Source of the DNA: Cryobacterium sp. PH29-G1
GTDB lineage: Bacteria > Actinomycetota > Actinomycetes > Actinomycetales > Microbacteriaceae
Length of the DNA: 64,000 bases
Assembly (NCBI RefSeq): GCF_030063365.1
Contig: NZ_JASISY010000009.1
Location: forward strand, 35,525-99,524
Direction of reading: 5' to 3'
In this document: piece after piece, positions 43,603 to 52,602 of the stretch
How positions within the stretch are numbered: position 1 is the stretch's first letter
Layout: every line of letters starts with the position of its first letter
The notes under the pieces: generated by a model
What the model saw: only the letters and a program-made list of their open reading frames with translations
Databases searched by the model: none
Told to the model about the DNA's origin: nothing
Translations under genes and position numbers: made by a program

Positions 43603-44265
43603 TCAGGGCTTCGCTCGGTCCATCGCAGCGGGCGGAGCCGTTGATTCCCGCACGATCAGCTTCGTCTCGAACTCGATATGGTTGGCGTCGATTCGCTCGC
43701 CGCGGGACAATCTCAGCACGGAGCGCAGCGCCGACGCTCCCATGTCGAATAAAGGCTGGGCCACCGATGTGAGACGCGGCACCGCCAACGCGCCGTTGCT
43801 GGTGCCGTCGAATCCCACGACGCTGAGGTCCTGGGGAACCCGCAGCCCGCGACGATGCGCCTCGGCGAGCACCCCCAGAGCGATGCTGTCGCTCGCCGCG
43901 AAAATCGCCGTCGGGGCGACTCCGTCGTCGAGCGTGCGGTGGCTGCAGGCGAGGCTGTCTTCCCAGTTGGCCTCGTCGATAACGCTGCGCCGAATCGCTG
44001 AGATTGACGGGGCGCCGATTCCGACAGCGGCCGCGGTCGCCTTCAATTCGTCCAGGCGTGCGGTGGAGAGGTCTCCCGGGCGAATCCAGGAATCGAATAG
44101 GTCAGCGTTGTCAAAGCCGGCGTCCTTGACCTCGGTGAATACTTCGCCCAGACGCCCGCGTCGGCTGTCTGGGCGGTGCGGCCTTGGGAATCCGTTCCGG
44201 GGAACTGCAGCACCAAATTGACGCGACAATCGCCGCTCTTTGATATATGTTTGAGGAATCAACAA
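43603..44265 (-). pseudogene. Chimeric remnant: TIM-barrel sugar-phosphate isomerase fragment fused to LacI-type C-terminus
   Basis: The 220-codon frame opens at TTG in the xylA operator with no proper start or HTH. Its first ~38 residues are Arg-rich and unlike a protein domain. Residues about 39-110 (LGEVFTEVKDAGFDNADLF, LDELKATAAAVGIGAP, ISAIRRSVIDEANWEDSLA) look like part of a xylose-isomerase-like TIM-barrel protein. From about 116 on (VAPTAIFAASDSIALGVLAE, LRVPQDLSVVGFDGTSNGAL) it is the C-terminal effector half of a LacI/GalR regulator. The two parts belong to different families. The simplest reading is a deletion joining two genes, leaving a non-functional hybrid. It has no DNA-binding domain. 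Confidence 0.72.
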
Positions 44266-44270
44266 ATCAT
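44218..44270 (+). promoter_or_regulatory. xylA promoter with operator
   Basis: TTGACG (44218-44223) is a good -35 candidate, with the AT-rich TGATATATGT (44241-44250) about 17-20 bases on as the -10 region. The repeated 12-mer TCAACAAATCAT (44259-44270) sits at the expected start of transcription, a classic repressor position. It is shared with the epimerase upstream region (42643-42654). Confidence 0.6.
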
Positions 44271-44297
44271 CGATGCAGCTGAATTGGAAGAAGTGAC

Positions 44298-45494
44298 ATG
44301 ACCGAGAGCCTGACCCCCACCCGCGACGACAAATTCTCCTTCGGACTCTGGACCGTCGGCTACAACGGCAGCGACCCGTTCGGCGGCCCGACGAGGCCCC
44401 CGCTCGACGTCGTCGACGCCGTCACCAACCTGGCCGAGCTCGGCGCCTACGGCCTCACCTTTCACGATGACGACCTGTTCGATTTCGGTTCGACGGATGC
44501 CGTCCGCCAGTCACAGATCGACCGCCTCAAGCAGGCGCTCACCGACACCGGCCTCGTCGTGCCGATGGTCACCACCAACCTGTTCAGCGCCCCCGTCTTC
44601 AAAGACGGCGGCTTCACCTCGAACGACCGCGCCGTGCGCCGGTTCGCCCTGCGCAAGGTGCTGCGCAACATCGACCTCGCCGCCGAGCTCGGCGCCCAGA
44701 CGTTCGTCATGTGGGGCGGCCGCGAGGGCGCCGAGTATGACTCAGCCAAGGACATCCGTTCGGCGCTCGAACGCTACCGCGAGGCCGTGAACCTGCTCGG
44801 CGACTACGTGACCGACAAGGGTTACGATATCCGCTTCGCCATCGAGCCCAAGCCCAACGAACCGCGCGGTGATATTCTGCTGCCGACCGTCGGACACGCG
44901 ATGGCCTTCATCGAAACCCTCGAGCGGCCCGAACTGGTCGGCGTGAACCCCGAGGTCGGGCACGAGCAGATGGCTGGGCTCAACTTCGCCGCCGGCATCG
45001 CGCAGGCGCTGTACCAGGGCAAACTGTTTCACATCGACCTCAACGGTCAGCGCGGCATCAAGTACGACCAGGATCTGGTCTTCGGCCATGGCGACCTGCA
45101 GAACGCGTTCGCACTGGTCGACCTGCTGGAAAACGGCGGCCCGAACGGTGGGCAGACCTACAGCGGACCGCGACACTTCGACTACAAGCCGTCACGCACG
45201 GAAGACGTCGCCGGGGTGTGGACCTCGGCCGCCGCCAACATGCGCACCTATCTCCTGCTCAAGCAGCGGGCCGCCGCGTTCCGCGCCGACCCCGAGGTGC
45301 AGGCCGCCCTCGCCGCGTCGAAGGTACCCGAACTGTCCACCAACACCCTCGCCGCCGGTGAAAGCTACGACGATCTGCTCGCCGACCGGGGTTCCTACGA
45401 GGATTTCGACACCGAGGCGTACTTCGGTGGCAAGGGCTTCGGCTTCGTGCACCTGCAGCAGCTCGCCCTGGAGCACCTGCTCGGCGCCCGCTAG
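44298..45494 (+). CDS. xylA: XylA, xylose isomerase
   Basis: 398 aa. Interconverts D-xylose and D-xylulose (also glucose/fructose) using two divalent metals. Active-site residues are visible: His and Asp in [12 protein letters not shown], the metal Glu and Lys in [27 protein letters not shown], and the Asp cluster in [19 protein letters not shown], with RHFDYKP. Actinobacterial class I length. A candidate -35/-10 and a repeated 12-mer lie upstream (44218-44270). It is followed by a CCCCTG repeat, a family A element and xylB. Confidence 0.97.
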   Translation: MTESLTPTRDDKFSFGLWTVGYNGSDPFGGPTRPPLDVVDAVTNLAELGAYGLTFHDDDLFDFGSTDAVRQSQIDRLKQALTDTGLVVPMVTTNLFSAPVFKDGGFTSNDRAVRRFALRKVLRNIDLAAELGAQTFVMWGGREGAEYDSAKDIRSALERYREAVNLLGDYVTDKGYDIRFAIEPKPNEPRGDILLPTVGHAMAFIETLERPELVGVNPEVGHEQMAGLNFAAGIAQALYQGKLFHIDLNGQRGIKYDQDLVFGHGDLQNAFALVDLLENGGPNGGQTYSGPRHFDYKPSRTEDVAGVWTSAAANMRTYLLLKQRAAAFRADPEVQAALAASKVPELSTNTLAAGESYDDLLADRGSYEDFDTEAYFGGKGFGFVHLQQLALEHLLGAR

Positions 45495-45524
45495 CCCCTG
45501 CCCCTGCCCCTGCCACTGCCCCTG
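45495..45524. repeat. CCCCTG hexanucleotide repeat
   Basis: Five consecutive six-base units (CCCCTG three times, CCACTG, CCCCTG) immediately follow the xylA stop, a simple-sequence tract that may vary by slippage. Confidence 0.75.
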
Positions 45525-45532
45525 CCACCACC

Positions 45533-45628
45533 GCGCATAACTCCTGCAAATCATCAGCTGGCCGCATCGACTTCCGCGTAATTGCGGCAAAGCGACTCGG
45601 CAACGCCGCAAATTGCAGGAGTTATGCC
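45533..45628. repeat. REP-like element family A, copy 3 (between xylA and xylB)
   Basis: The left end is GCGCATAACTCCTGCAA (45533-45549) and the right end TTGCAGGAGTTATG (45613-45626); CAT to ATG spans 91 bp. The interior holds GCGTAATTGC, similar to copy 2. It lies in the xylA-xylB intergenic region, where it may act as a processing or attenuation hairpin. Confidence 0.85.
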
Positions 45629-45652
45629 ACCCAAACTACGAACGGACATGTC

Positions 45653-47110
45653 ATGACGCTGGTTGCCGGGGTCGATTCGTCGACACAGAGTTGCAAGGTC
45701 GTCATTCGTGACGCCGACACCGGAGCGCTCGTGCGTTCGGGCCGGGCCAGCCACCCCGACGGCACCGAGGTCGACCCCGCCGCCTGGTGGGACGCCCTGC
45801 AGCAGGCGGTTGCTGATGCCGGCGGCCTCGACGACGTCGCCGCCATCTCGATCGCGGCCCAGCAGCACGGCATGGTGGTGCTTGATCTCGACGGCGGGAT
45901 CATTCGACCGGCACTGCTCTGGAACGACACCCGAAGCGCCCCGGCCGCCCACGACCTGCTCGCCGAGGTGGGCGCCGAGGACTACGCCGCCCGCACCGGT
46001 GTCGTTCCGGTCGCGTCCTTCACCGCCAGCAAACTCCGTTGGCTGCGGGACGCCGAGCCGGCCAACGCGGCCCGGGTCGCGGCCGTCGCGCTGCCGCACG
46101 ACTGGCTCAGCTGGCGCCTGCGCGGCTTCGGCCCAGCCGACACCTCCGCCGATGGCCCGGCCGACACCAATCCCCTCGGCCCCGTGCTCACCGCACTCAC
46201 CACCGACCCTTCCGACGCGAGCGGCACAGCGTACTGGTCGCCGAGCACTGGAGAGTACGACCTGGACCTGTTTGAACTCGCCCTCGGCCACGGCGCCATA
46301 CTCCCCCGCGTGCTCGGCGCCGACGAACAGGCCGGCGTCGCATCGCAACGCGGTGGCACCGACGCCGTCTGGCTCCCGGCCGGGATCGTGGTCGCCGCCG
46401 GTGCCGGCGACAACGCTGGCGCCGCCCTCGGCCTCGGCGCGAGTGCCGGCGACGTCATCGTCTCGATCGGCACGAGCGGCACCGTTTTCGCCGTCACCAA
46501 TCAACCCACAACGGATACCTCCGGCTCGGTCGCCGGCTTCGCGTCGGCTTCCGCAGACTTTCTGCCCCTGGTCGCGACCCTCAACGCCGCCCGGGTGCTC
46601 GACTCGATCGCGGCTCTACTCGGTGTCGACTACGACGAGTTGGGCCGACTCGCCCTCGAAGCCCAGCCCGGAGCACAAGGCCTCGTGCTGCAGCCGTACT
46701 TCGCCGGCGAGCGCACGCCGAACCTGCCGGAGGCGACGGCATCCGTTTTCGGGATGACCCTCGCGTCGACGACCCGACCGAACCTCGCGCGCGCCGCGAT
46801 CGAGGGAATGCTGTGCGGGCTGGCCGACGGCCTCGACGCGGTGCAGTCGTTGCACGTGAGCGTCACCCGCATTCTGCTGATCGGTGGAGCCGCGCAGAAC
46901 CCGGCCGTGCGCGCGATCGCCGCCCAAGTGTTCGCGGCGCCGATCGTGGTGCCGACGCCGGGGGAATATGTCGCCGATGGCGGAGCAGTGCAGGCGGCCT
47001 GGGCTCTCACCGGAACCCGCCCGACCTGGGCCGCGGCCATTGCAGCCGAGCCGAACCCGGACTTTCAGCCGGTCATTCGCACCCAGTACGCGGCGCACGC
47101 GACCGCCTAA
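45653..47110 (+). CDS. xylB: XylB, xylulokinase
   Basis: 485 aa FGGY-family kinase that phosphorylates D-xylulose to xylulose 5-phosphate for the pentose phosphate pathway. Motifs: [20 protein letters not shown] at the N-terminus, [10 protein letters not shown] with the catalytic region, [21 protein letters not shown] and [20 protein letters not shown]. It follows xylA by 158 bp, with the family A repeat between them. No xylose transporter is in the window. Confidence 0.95.
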   Translation: MTLVAGVDSSTQSCKVVIRDADTGALVRSGRASHPDGTEVDPAAWWDALQQAVADAGGLDDVAAISIAAQQHGMVVLDLDGGIIRPALLWNDTRSAPAAHDLLAEVGAEDYAARTGVVPVASFTASKLRWLRDAEPANAARVAAVALPHDWLSWRLRGFGPADTSADGPADTNPLGPVLTALTTDPSDASGTAYWSPSTGEYDLDLFELALGHGAILPRVLGADEQAGVASQRGGTDAVWLPAGIVVAAGAGDNAGAALGLGASAGDVIVSIGTSGTVFAVTNQPTTDTSGSVAGFASASADFLPLVATLNAARVLDSIAALLGVDYDELGRLALEAQPGAQGLVLQPYFAGERTPNLPEATASVFGMTLASTTRPNLARAAIEGMLCGLADGLDAVQSLHVSVTRILLIGGAAQNPAVRAIAAQVFAAPIVVPTPGEYVADGGAVQAAWALTGTRPTWAAAIAAEPNPDFQPVIRTQYAAHATA

Positions 47111-47363
47111 ACCGCTGCGCCGCGGCCATCCGCATCGCTTCGGCAGCGCGCCCCCGGGCGCCGCGAACCGATGATCCGGCGGAGAATCCAGCGCTGGCCG
47201 AGCATCCGTTTGCCCCACCGGCGGGGCACCGCGGATGCGTCCGCCCGGGCGATTTCCCAGCCGCCTGTCAGCCAGCATGAACCAGACGGTTAGGCGCGAC
47301 CGCTAACGTCGTAGGCAACGGCTGCTTTCGCGGCACAGCGACGAATGAATGGTGAACTCCCGC

Positions 47364-48239
47364 ATGAGCACTTCCGGTCAGGCCCGTCCGCCCAAAAAAG
47401 ACCGCCGTGAGGAGGCCCGCGAGCATGCCCGGCTGATGCGCGCCGAGCAGGTCAAGCGGGACAAACGCAACCGATTCTTTCTGCGTGGCGGTGTCGGTGT
47501 CGCCCTGCTGGCCGTCGTCGCCATCGTCGCCCTCATCATCGTAAACAACGTGAATGCTCCGGCGGCGCCGGGTCCGGCCAATATGGCCAGTGACGGCATC
47601 CTGCTCGGCAGCGACGGCACCACGGTCTCTGCCGCCACGGCGGCGGCCCAGGCAGCGGATGCCGATCCCATCGCGACCGACCAGAGTACCTTGACCGACA
47701 CGGCCAACATCGTGATGTACCTCGACTACCTCTGCCCGATCTGTGGCAACTTTGAAGCCACCAACGGCGAGCAGATCACCAGCTGGGTCACCGCCGGGAA
47801 CGCCACGCTCGAGATGCACCCGATTTCGATTCTCGACCAGTTGTCCTCGGGCACCAAGTACGCCACTCGCGCCGCGAACGCGGCGGCCTGCGTGGCCACC
47901 TACGAACCCAATAAATTTCTCGACTTCAACACGGCCATGTTCGCCAACCAGCCCGCCGAGAACTCGAGCGGCCTCACGAATGACGAGCTGGCCAGCCTGG
48001 TCGCCGGCGCCGGGGTCACCTCCTCCGATGTCGCCAGTTGCATCGCCGACGAGACCTACTCGGGCTGGGTCGATGCGTCGACGAAACGCGCACTCTCGGG
48101 GCCCATCCCCAACTCTGACATCGACCTCGTCAAGGGCACCCCGACCGTGCTGGTGAACGGCGTGAGCTACACCGGATCCTTCACCGACGCCGCCGCCTTC
48201 GAAGCCTTCGTAACCGCGCAGATTACCGCCGGCAACTAG
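47364..48239 (+). CDS. Membrane-anchored DsbA-like thiol oxidoreductase
   Basis: 291 aa from ATG 47364 (ATG 47349 is also in frame). A basic cytoplasmic N-terminus (KKDRREEAREHARLMRAEQ) and one membrane helix (VGVALLAVVAIVALIIVNNV) precede an extracytoplasmic thioredoxin-fold domain with the active site CPIC in YLDYLCPICGNFEATNG. The cis-Pro loop is VKGTPTVLVNGVSYTG. Two further Cys (AACVATY, ASCIADE) may form a structural disulfide. This family (DsbA/DSBA-like of actinobacteria) oxidises or isomerises secreted thiols. Downstream is a family B repeat shared with the convergent crcB gene. Confidence 0.85.
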   Translation: MSTSGQARPPKKDRREEAREHARLMRAEQVKRDKRNRFFLRGGVGVALLAVVAIVALIIVNNVNAPAAPGPANMASDGILLGSDGTTVSAATAAAQAADADPIATDQSTLTDTANIVMYLDYLCPICGNFEATNGEQITSWVTAGNATLEMHPISILDQLSSGTKYATRAANAAACVATYEPNKFLDFNTAMFANQPAENSSGLTNDELASLVAGAGVTSSDVASCIADETYSGWVDASTKRALSGPIPNSDIDLVKGTPTVLVNGVSYTGSFTDAAAFEAFVTAQITAGN

Positions 48240-48246
48240 CGAGTTT

Positions 48247-48312
48247 CCGGGCCCGGGCCCGGAAAGCGGGCCCAGGATAGATCATGGGCCCGCTTGCATA
48301 ACATGGGCCCGG
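48247..48312. repeat. GGGCCC repeat element family B, copy 2
   Basis: CCGGGCCCGGGCCCGG, then the inverted repeat AAGCGGGCCCA...TGGGCCCGCTT around GATAGATC, then GCATAACATGGGCCCGG. It lies between convergent genes (DsbA-like and crcB), consistent with a bidirectional terminator-like role. Confidence 0.85.
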
Positions 48313-48317
48313 CGACT

Positions 48318-48698
48318 TCAGCCGAGCGCGAGCCCGACCCACAGACCCAGCGCGGCGGCGGCCACGGCGGCCACGAGCATGCCGACTGAATTGGCCAGCG
48401 CAGCCAGGTAGCGATGCGCCTGCGCTAGCCGCACGGTCTCGATGCTCGCCGTACTGAAGGTCGTATAACCTCCGAGCAGCCCGACGCCGAGCACGAGGCT
48501 CCATTCCGACGCGAGCAGATGGTTCATGGCAAGTCCAGTGACCAGGCCGAGCAGAAGCGAGCCGGTCACGTTGATGAGCGTGGTTCCGAACGGGAAGGCG
48601 CCGCCGAGGCGGGAGCCCACGAGGCCGTCGAGATACAGGCGCGCCACCGCGCCCACCCCGCCGGCTGCGGCGACGGCGATAAACAGGAGCGGGGTCAT
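48318..48698 (-). CDS. crcB: CrcB/Fluc fluoride channel subunit 1
   Basis: 126 aa with four membrane helices. Family signatures: GGVGAVARLYLDGLVG with the conserved GxxGAxxR, PFGTTLINVTGSLLLGLVTG (the N of the pore), and GLLGGYTTFSTASIET (the Phe box and Thr). Fluc proteins work as antiparallel dimers exporting fluoride. The ATG overlaps the stop of the second crcB by 4 bp; dual-gene systems like this may form heterodimers. Confidence 0.92.
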   Translation of the reverse strand: MTPLLFIAVAAAGGVGAVARLYLDGLVGSRLGGAFPFGTTLINVTGSLLLGLVTGLAMNHLLASEWSLVLGVGLLGGYTTFSTASIETVRLAQAHRYLAALANSVGMLVAAVAAAALGLWVGLALG

Positions 48699-49147
48699 CC
48701 GTTCTCCCCCGCGGCGGATGCCCGGCCACCGTGCGTGCGTCGGTGCAGCGCCGCGCCAATCACGATGCCGAGCCAGGTGGCGAGGCCTCCGAGCACTACC
48801 GTGCCGAGCGCATAGCTCACGGCGACGCCAATATCGCCGCCACGGAGCAGCAGCGCGCTATCCGTGGCTAGGGAACTGTAGGTGGTGAACCCGCCGAGCA
48901 GGCCAGAGCCAACCAGCAGGCGCAGCGTGCGACGACCGCCGGCGTCCAGCCCGCGGCGTACGAGGGCCTCGAGCAGCAGACCCAGCAATAGTGCTCCGAG
49001 CAGGTTGATCCCGAGGGTAGTCAGCGGCACGCGAGCGCCCGCGGCGAGATCCACCGGCGGCAGCACGAGGGTGAGCGCTTCACGCAGGGCCGTGCCCACG
49101 GTTCCGCCGACAAAGACGAGGCCCAGGTAGCGCCATCTCAGGTGCAC
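48695..49147 (-). CDS. crcB: CrcB/Fluc fluoride channel subunit 2
   Basis: 150 aa from GTG 49145-49147, four helices. GGTVGTALREALTLVLP, PLTTLGINLLGALLLGLLLE and GSGLLGGFTTYSSLATDSAL mirror copy 1. The C-terminus has a charged tail (ALHRRTHGGRASAAGENG). First gene of the pair. The 137-bp leader shows no convincing fluoride riboswitch. Confidence 0.9.
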   Translation of the reverse strand: MHLRWRYLGLVFVGGTVGTALREALTLVLPPVDLAAGARVPLTTLGINLLGALLLGLLLEALVRRGLDAGGRRTLRLLVGSGLLGGFTTYSSLATDSALLLRGGDIGVAVSYALGTVVLGGLATWLGIVIGAALHRRTHGGRASAAGENG

Positions 49148-49284
49148 GGCACGCGGCGTAATCGTATCGATGGTTCACCTACCTGGTCGGTCGCTGGTTC
49201 CGTCGCGATCCGTGGGAGCCATCAGCGCGAGCAGTGTGAGCGGATGCTCCGGCGGGGTCCGACGCCGTGGCCAGAATACACGCC

Positions 49285-49785
49285 CTAGTCGCCCGACTCC
49301 CACGGCAACTCATCACGGAAGGCGACCGGTGCCAGCGGAATGACCAAAACCGGCCGGTGCTGGCGGTGCGCGAGGTGCACGGCGACGGAGCCGCCGAAAA
49401 ACTCCTGCAGGCTGGCCCGCATCCCCCGCTCGCGGGTGCCGACCACGATCAAAGCAGCATTGAGGGAGTCGGCCAGGTGCGCGAGAGCCCGTGCCGGGTC
49501 ACCGGCTACAGCCCGGGTCGACCACACCAGATCGCGGCCATCGAGCAGGGTCGCGAGGTGGGTTCTCAGCGCGATCGGAAAACCCTCCTCGTCGAGGTCG
49601 AGCAGGTCGGGATCGACCGGCAGCGACATGATGCTGCCATCCGCGTACTCATCAACGAGGTATCGGCCGGCGTCCACCGTGGCACAGACCAGTTCGGCAT
49701 GAAACTGAGCCGCCACAACAGCCGCTTCCAGCACGACAGCGTCGGGTTGCCCCGGCGTCACCCCGACGATCACGACGGTGCTCAC
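49285..49785 (-). CDS. Universal stress protein (single UspA domain)
   Basis: 166 aa from GTG 49783-49785 with AGGGAG upstream. The nucleotide-binding signature of ATP-binding Usp is VVGTRERG followed by FGGSVAVHLAHRQHRPVLVIP (G-x2-G-x9-G-S pattern with small changes). There is an acidic insertion (VDEYADGSIMSLPVDPDLLD). It stands alone between crcB and arsR, transcribed the same way. Role: general stress; specific target unknown. Confidence 0.82.
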   Translation of the reverse strand: MSTVVIVGVTPGQPDAVVLEAAVVAAQFHAELVCATVDAGRYLVDEYADGSIMSLPVDPDLLDLDEEGFPIALRTHLATLLDGRDLVWSTRAVAGDPARALAHLADSLNAALIVVGTRERGMRASLQEFFGGSVAVHLAHRQHRPVLVIPLAPVAFRDELPWESGD

Positions 49786-49813
49786 GGCTGGCTCCCTTTC
49801 TGCGCATGACGGG

Positions 49814-50203
49814 TTAGATAGCGACGAGCACTCCGGCGACGGAATCCAGCGAGCCGGGAACGAGGCTGTAGTACGACCAGGTTCCGCGTTTGGCGCGCAG
49901 CAGAAAACCCGCCTCCACGAGCACCTTGAGGTGGTGCGAAATCGTCGGCTGGCTGAGCGTGAGCTGGTCGGTCAGATCGCAGACGCAGGCTTCCTGATCG
50001 GCGTGCGCGGAGACGATGGAGAGGATACGCAGCCGAGCCGGGTCGGCGAGGGCCTTGATGGAGCGGGCCAAGGCATCGGCGTGTTCGGGGGCGATGGCCG
50101 CCCGGGCCATCGAGGAGGAGCAGGCGACGGCATCCGCTTGATCGGTGCCGGCGGGAGCGCCCGGCGAAATATCAGCCAGAGGCAATGCTCGAGTAAACGT
50201 CAT
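49814..50203 (-). CDS. arsR: ArsR-family arsenite-responsive repressor
   Basis: 129 aa. Winged HTH with ALADPARLRILSIVSAHADQ, the metal-binding ACVCDL motif in helix 3 (two Cys), LTLSQPTISHHLKVLVEAGF as recognition helix, and wing KRGTWSYYSLVPGSL. In family members arsenite or antimonite binds these Cys and releases DNA. An N-terminal ~35-residue extension includes another Cys. Divergent from acr3, with a matched pair of inverted sites between. Confidence 0.93.
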   Translation of the reverse strand: MTFTRALPLADISPGAPAGTDQADAVACSSSMARAAIAPEHADALARSIKALADPARLRILSIVSAHADQEACVCDLTDQLTLSQPTISHHLKVLVEAGFLLRAKRGTWSYYSLVPGSLDSVAGVLVAI

Positions 50204-50222
50204 CTGAACACTGTCTCCTTAG

Positions 50223-50273
50223 ATTGACATTGGTCGATGCAGTGTTCTAGCGTAGGCATCGACAACGATCAAT
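50223..50273. promoter_or_regulatory. ArsR operator pair in arsR-acr3 intergenic region
   Basis: ATTGACATTGGTCGATG (50223-50239) and the inverted, near-identical CATCGACAACGATCAAT (50257-50273) are 17 bases apart between the divergent arsR and acr3 genes. The ATTGA/TCGAT pattern matches known ArsR-type sites. Confidence 0.7.
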
Positions 50274-50322
50274 GTTACCGCGCTTTGCGGTACCGCACGC
50301 TGTCAGAAATTTCTGGAGATTC

Positions 50323-51432
50323 GTGAACAGTACTGCGACTTCCCCCACTCGGCTCGGCGCGATCGACCGGCTGTTGCCCGTCTGGATCCTCGCCGCCATG
50401 GGCCTGGGCCTGCTGCTGGCCGTGTACGTGCCGGCTGTCGGCGAGCTGCTGCACGCCTTCACGATCGGCTCGGTCAGCGTGCCGATCGCCATCGGCCTGC
50501 TCGTCATGATGTATCCGGTGCTCGCCAAGGTACGCTACACGGATGCCCGTGCCGTAGCCGGTGATAAGCGCCTGCTGATCTCGTCTTTGCTGCTGAACTG
50601 GCTCGTCGGCCCGGCCCTCATGTTTGCCCTGGCCTGGATCTTTCTGCCCGACCTGCCGGAGTACCGCACCGGCCTCATCATCGTGGGACTGGCCCGGTGC
50701 ATCGCCATGGTGCTGATCTGGAACGACCTGGCCTGTGGCGACCGGGAAGCGGCCGCCTTTCTCGTGGCGGTCAACTCGGTGTTCCAGGTGGTGGCTTTCG
50801 GCGCGCTCGGCTGGTTCTACCTGCAGGTGCTGCCGGCCTGGCTCGGCCTGTCAACGACGAGCGCGTCGTTCTCGATCTGGGCGATCACCGCGAGCGTGCT
50901 GGTGTTCCTGGGCATACCGCTGCTGGCCGGGTACCTGTCGCGGCGCATCGGCGAGGCGAGGCGCGGCCGCGACTGGTACGAGGCACGTTTTCTGCCGCGG
51001 GTCGGTCCGTTCGCGCTCTGGGGACTGCTGTTCACGATCGTCATGCTGTTCGCCCTGCAGGGCCAGCAAGTCATCGATCACCCCATCGACGTCGCCCGCA
51101 TTGCGCTGCCCCTGCTGGTCTACTTCGCGGTCATGTTCGGCGTCGGGTTTGTCACCGGACGCCTGTTGCGCATGACCTACGAGCGCACCACAACCCTCGC
51201 TTTCACGGCTGCCGGCAACAATTTCGAGCTCGCGATCGCCGTGGCAATCGGCACGTTCGGGGCGCTCAGCGGCCAGGCTCTGGCCGGCATCGTCGGCCCG
51301 CTGATCGAGGTTCCGGCCCTCGTCGCCCTGGTCTACGTTGCGCTCTGGCTCAAGCCCCGGCTGTTCGCCGAGCGGATGCCGGCGGCCGACGCGGCGACGC
51401 CGGCCGCGGCATCCGCGCGCACCCTCGCCTAG
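50323..51432 (+). CDS. acr3: Acr3-type arsenite efflux permease
   Basis: 369 aa from GTG 50323, preceded by GGAGA; the frame opens earlier at ATG 50272, which lies in the operator. Ten membrane helices. The conserved Cys in GLARCIAMVLIWNDLACGD (helix 4) and the polar set around AFTAAGNNFELAIAVAIGTF are Acr3 marks. It exports As(III) (and perhaps Sb(III)) by proton exchange. Followed by arsC after 54 bp. Confidence 0.95.
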   Translation: MNSTATSPTRLGAIDRLLPVWILAAMGLGLLLAVYVPAVGELLHAFTIGSVSVPIAIGLLVMMYPVLAKVRYTDARAVAGDKRLLISSLLLNWLVGPALMFALAWIFLPDLPEYRTGLIIVGLARCIAMVLIWNDLACGDREAAAFLVAVNSVFQVVAFGALGWFYLQVLPAWLGLSTTSASFSIWAITASVLVFLGIPLLAGYLSRRIGEARRGRDWYEARFLPRVGPFALWGLLFTIVMLFALQGQQVIDHPIDVARIALPLLVYFAVMFGVGFVTGRLLRMTYERTTTLAFTAAGNNFELAIAVAIGTFGALSGQALAGIVGPLIEVPALVALVYVALWLKPRLFAERMPAADAATPAAASARTLA

Positions 51433-51486
51433 AGCGCGCTCCCTCCGTTACCCTCGTTTAGTTCACCCTCGAGAAAGAAGAGTTCT

Positions 51487-51891
51487 ATGAAACCCTCCGT
51501 ACTGTTCGTCTGCGTGCACAACGCCGGCCGTTCGCAGATGGCCGCCGGCTTTCTGACCGCGCTGTCCGAGGAGCGTGTCGACGTGTTCTCGGCCGGTTCC
51601 GAACCGAAGGAGCAGATCAACCCGGTGGCGATCGCAGCGATGGCCGAAGAGGGCATCGATATCGCCGGAAACGTGCCGAAGATTCTCACGATCGAGGCGG
51701 TCAAGCAGGCCGACGTGGTCATCACCATGGGCTGCGGCGACGCGTGCCCGATCTTTCCGGGCAAGCGCTACGAAGATTGGCAGCTCGACGACCCGGCCGG
51801 TCAGGGGATCGAGAGCGTACGGCCGATTCGCGATGAGATCAAGGCCCGAGTCGAGCATCTGCTCGCCGAGCTCCTGCTCGCCCGCCCCTAA
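51487..51891 (+). CDS. arsC: ArsC, arsenate reductase (LMW-phosphatase type)
   Basis: 134 aa. The P-loop Cys motif is at the N-terminus: VLFVCVHNAGRSQMAAGFL (CX5R). Further down, VVITMGCGDACPIFPGKRYE contains the two redox Cys and YEDWQLDDPAGQG the general-acid Asp. It reduces As(V) to As(III) for export by Acr3. Actinobacterial members often use mycothiol/mycoredoxin or thioredoxin; the sequence does not decide. Confidence 0.95.
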   Translation: MKPSVLFVCVHNAGRSQMAAGFLTALSEERVDVFSAGSEPKEQINPVAIAAMAEEGIDIAGNVPKILTIEAVKQADVVITMGCGDACPIFPGKRYEDWQLDDPAGQGIESVRPIRDEIKARVEHLLAELLLARP

Positions 51892-51903
51892 CTCTCTTAA
51901 TTG

Positions 51904-51970
51904 CCCGGGCCCGGGCCCGGAAAGCGGGCCCACGATAGATCATGGGCCCGCTTGCAGAAGGTGGGCCCGG
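51904..51970. repeat. GGGCCC repeat element family B, copy 3
   Basis: CCCGGGCCCGGGCCCGG, then AAAGCGGGCCCA, GATAGATC, TGGGCCCGCTT and GCAGAAGGTGGGCCCGG. It lies between convergent arsC and cstR and is nearly identical to copy 2. Confidence 0.85.
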
Positions 51971-51983
51971 CAAGCGGATGCTG

Positions 51984-52598
<615 letters not shown>

Positions 52599-52602
<4 letters not shown>

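Noticed and set aside
49148..49284. Possible fluoride riboswitch in the crcB leader (GCTGATGGCTCCCAC on the minus strand)
   Set aside because: It resembles the 3' conserved part (CUGAUG...CCUAC), but the 5' GGNGAUGG/UUCGCC part and the expected spacing are absent. An Infernal search with RF01734 would settle it.
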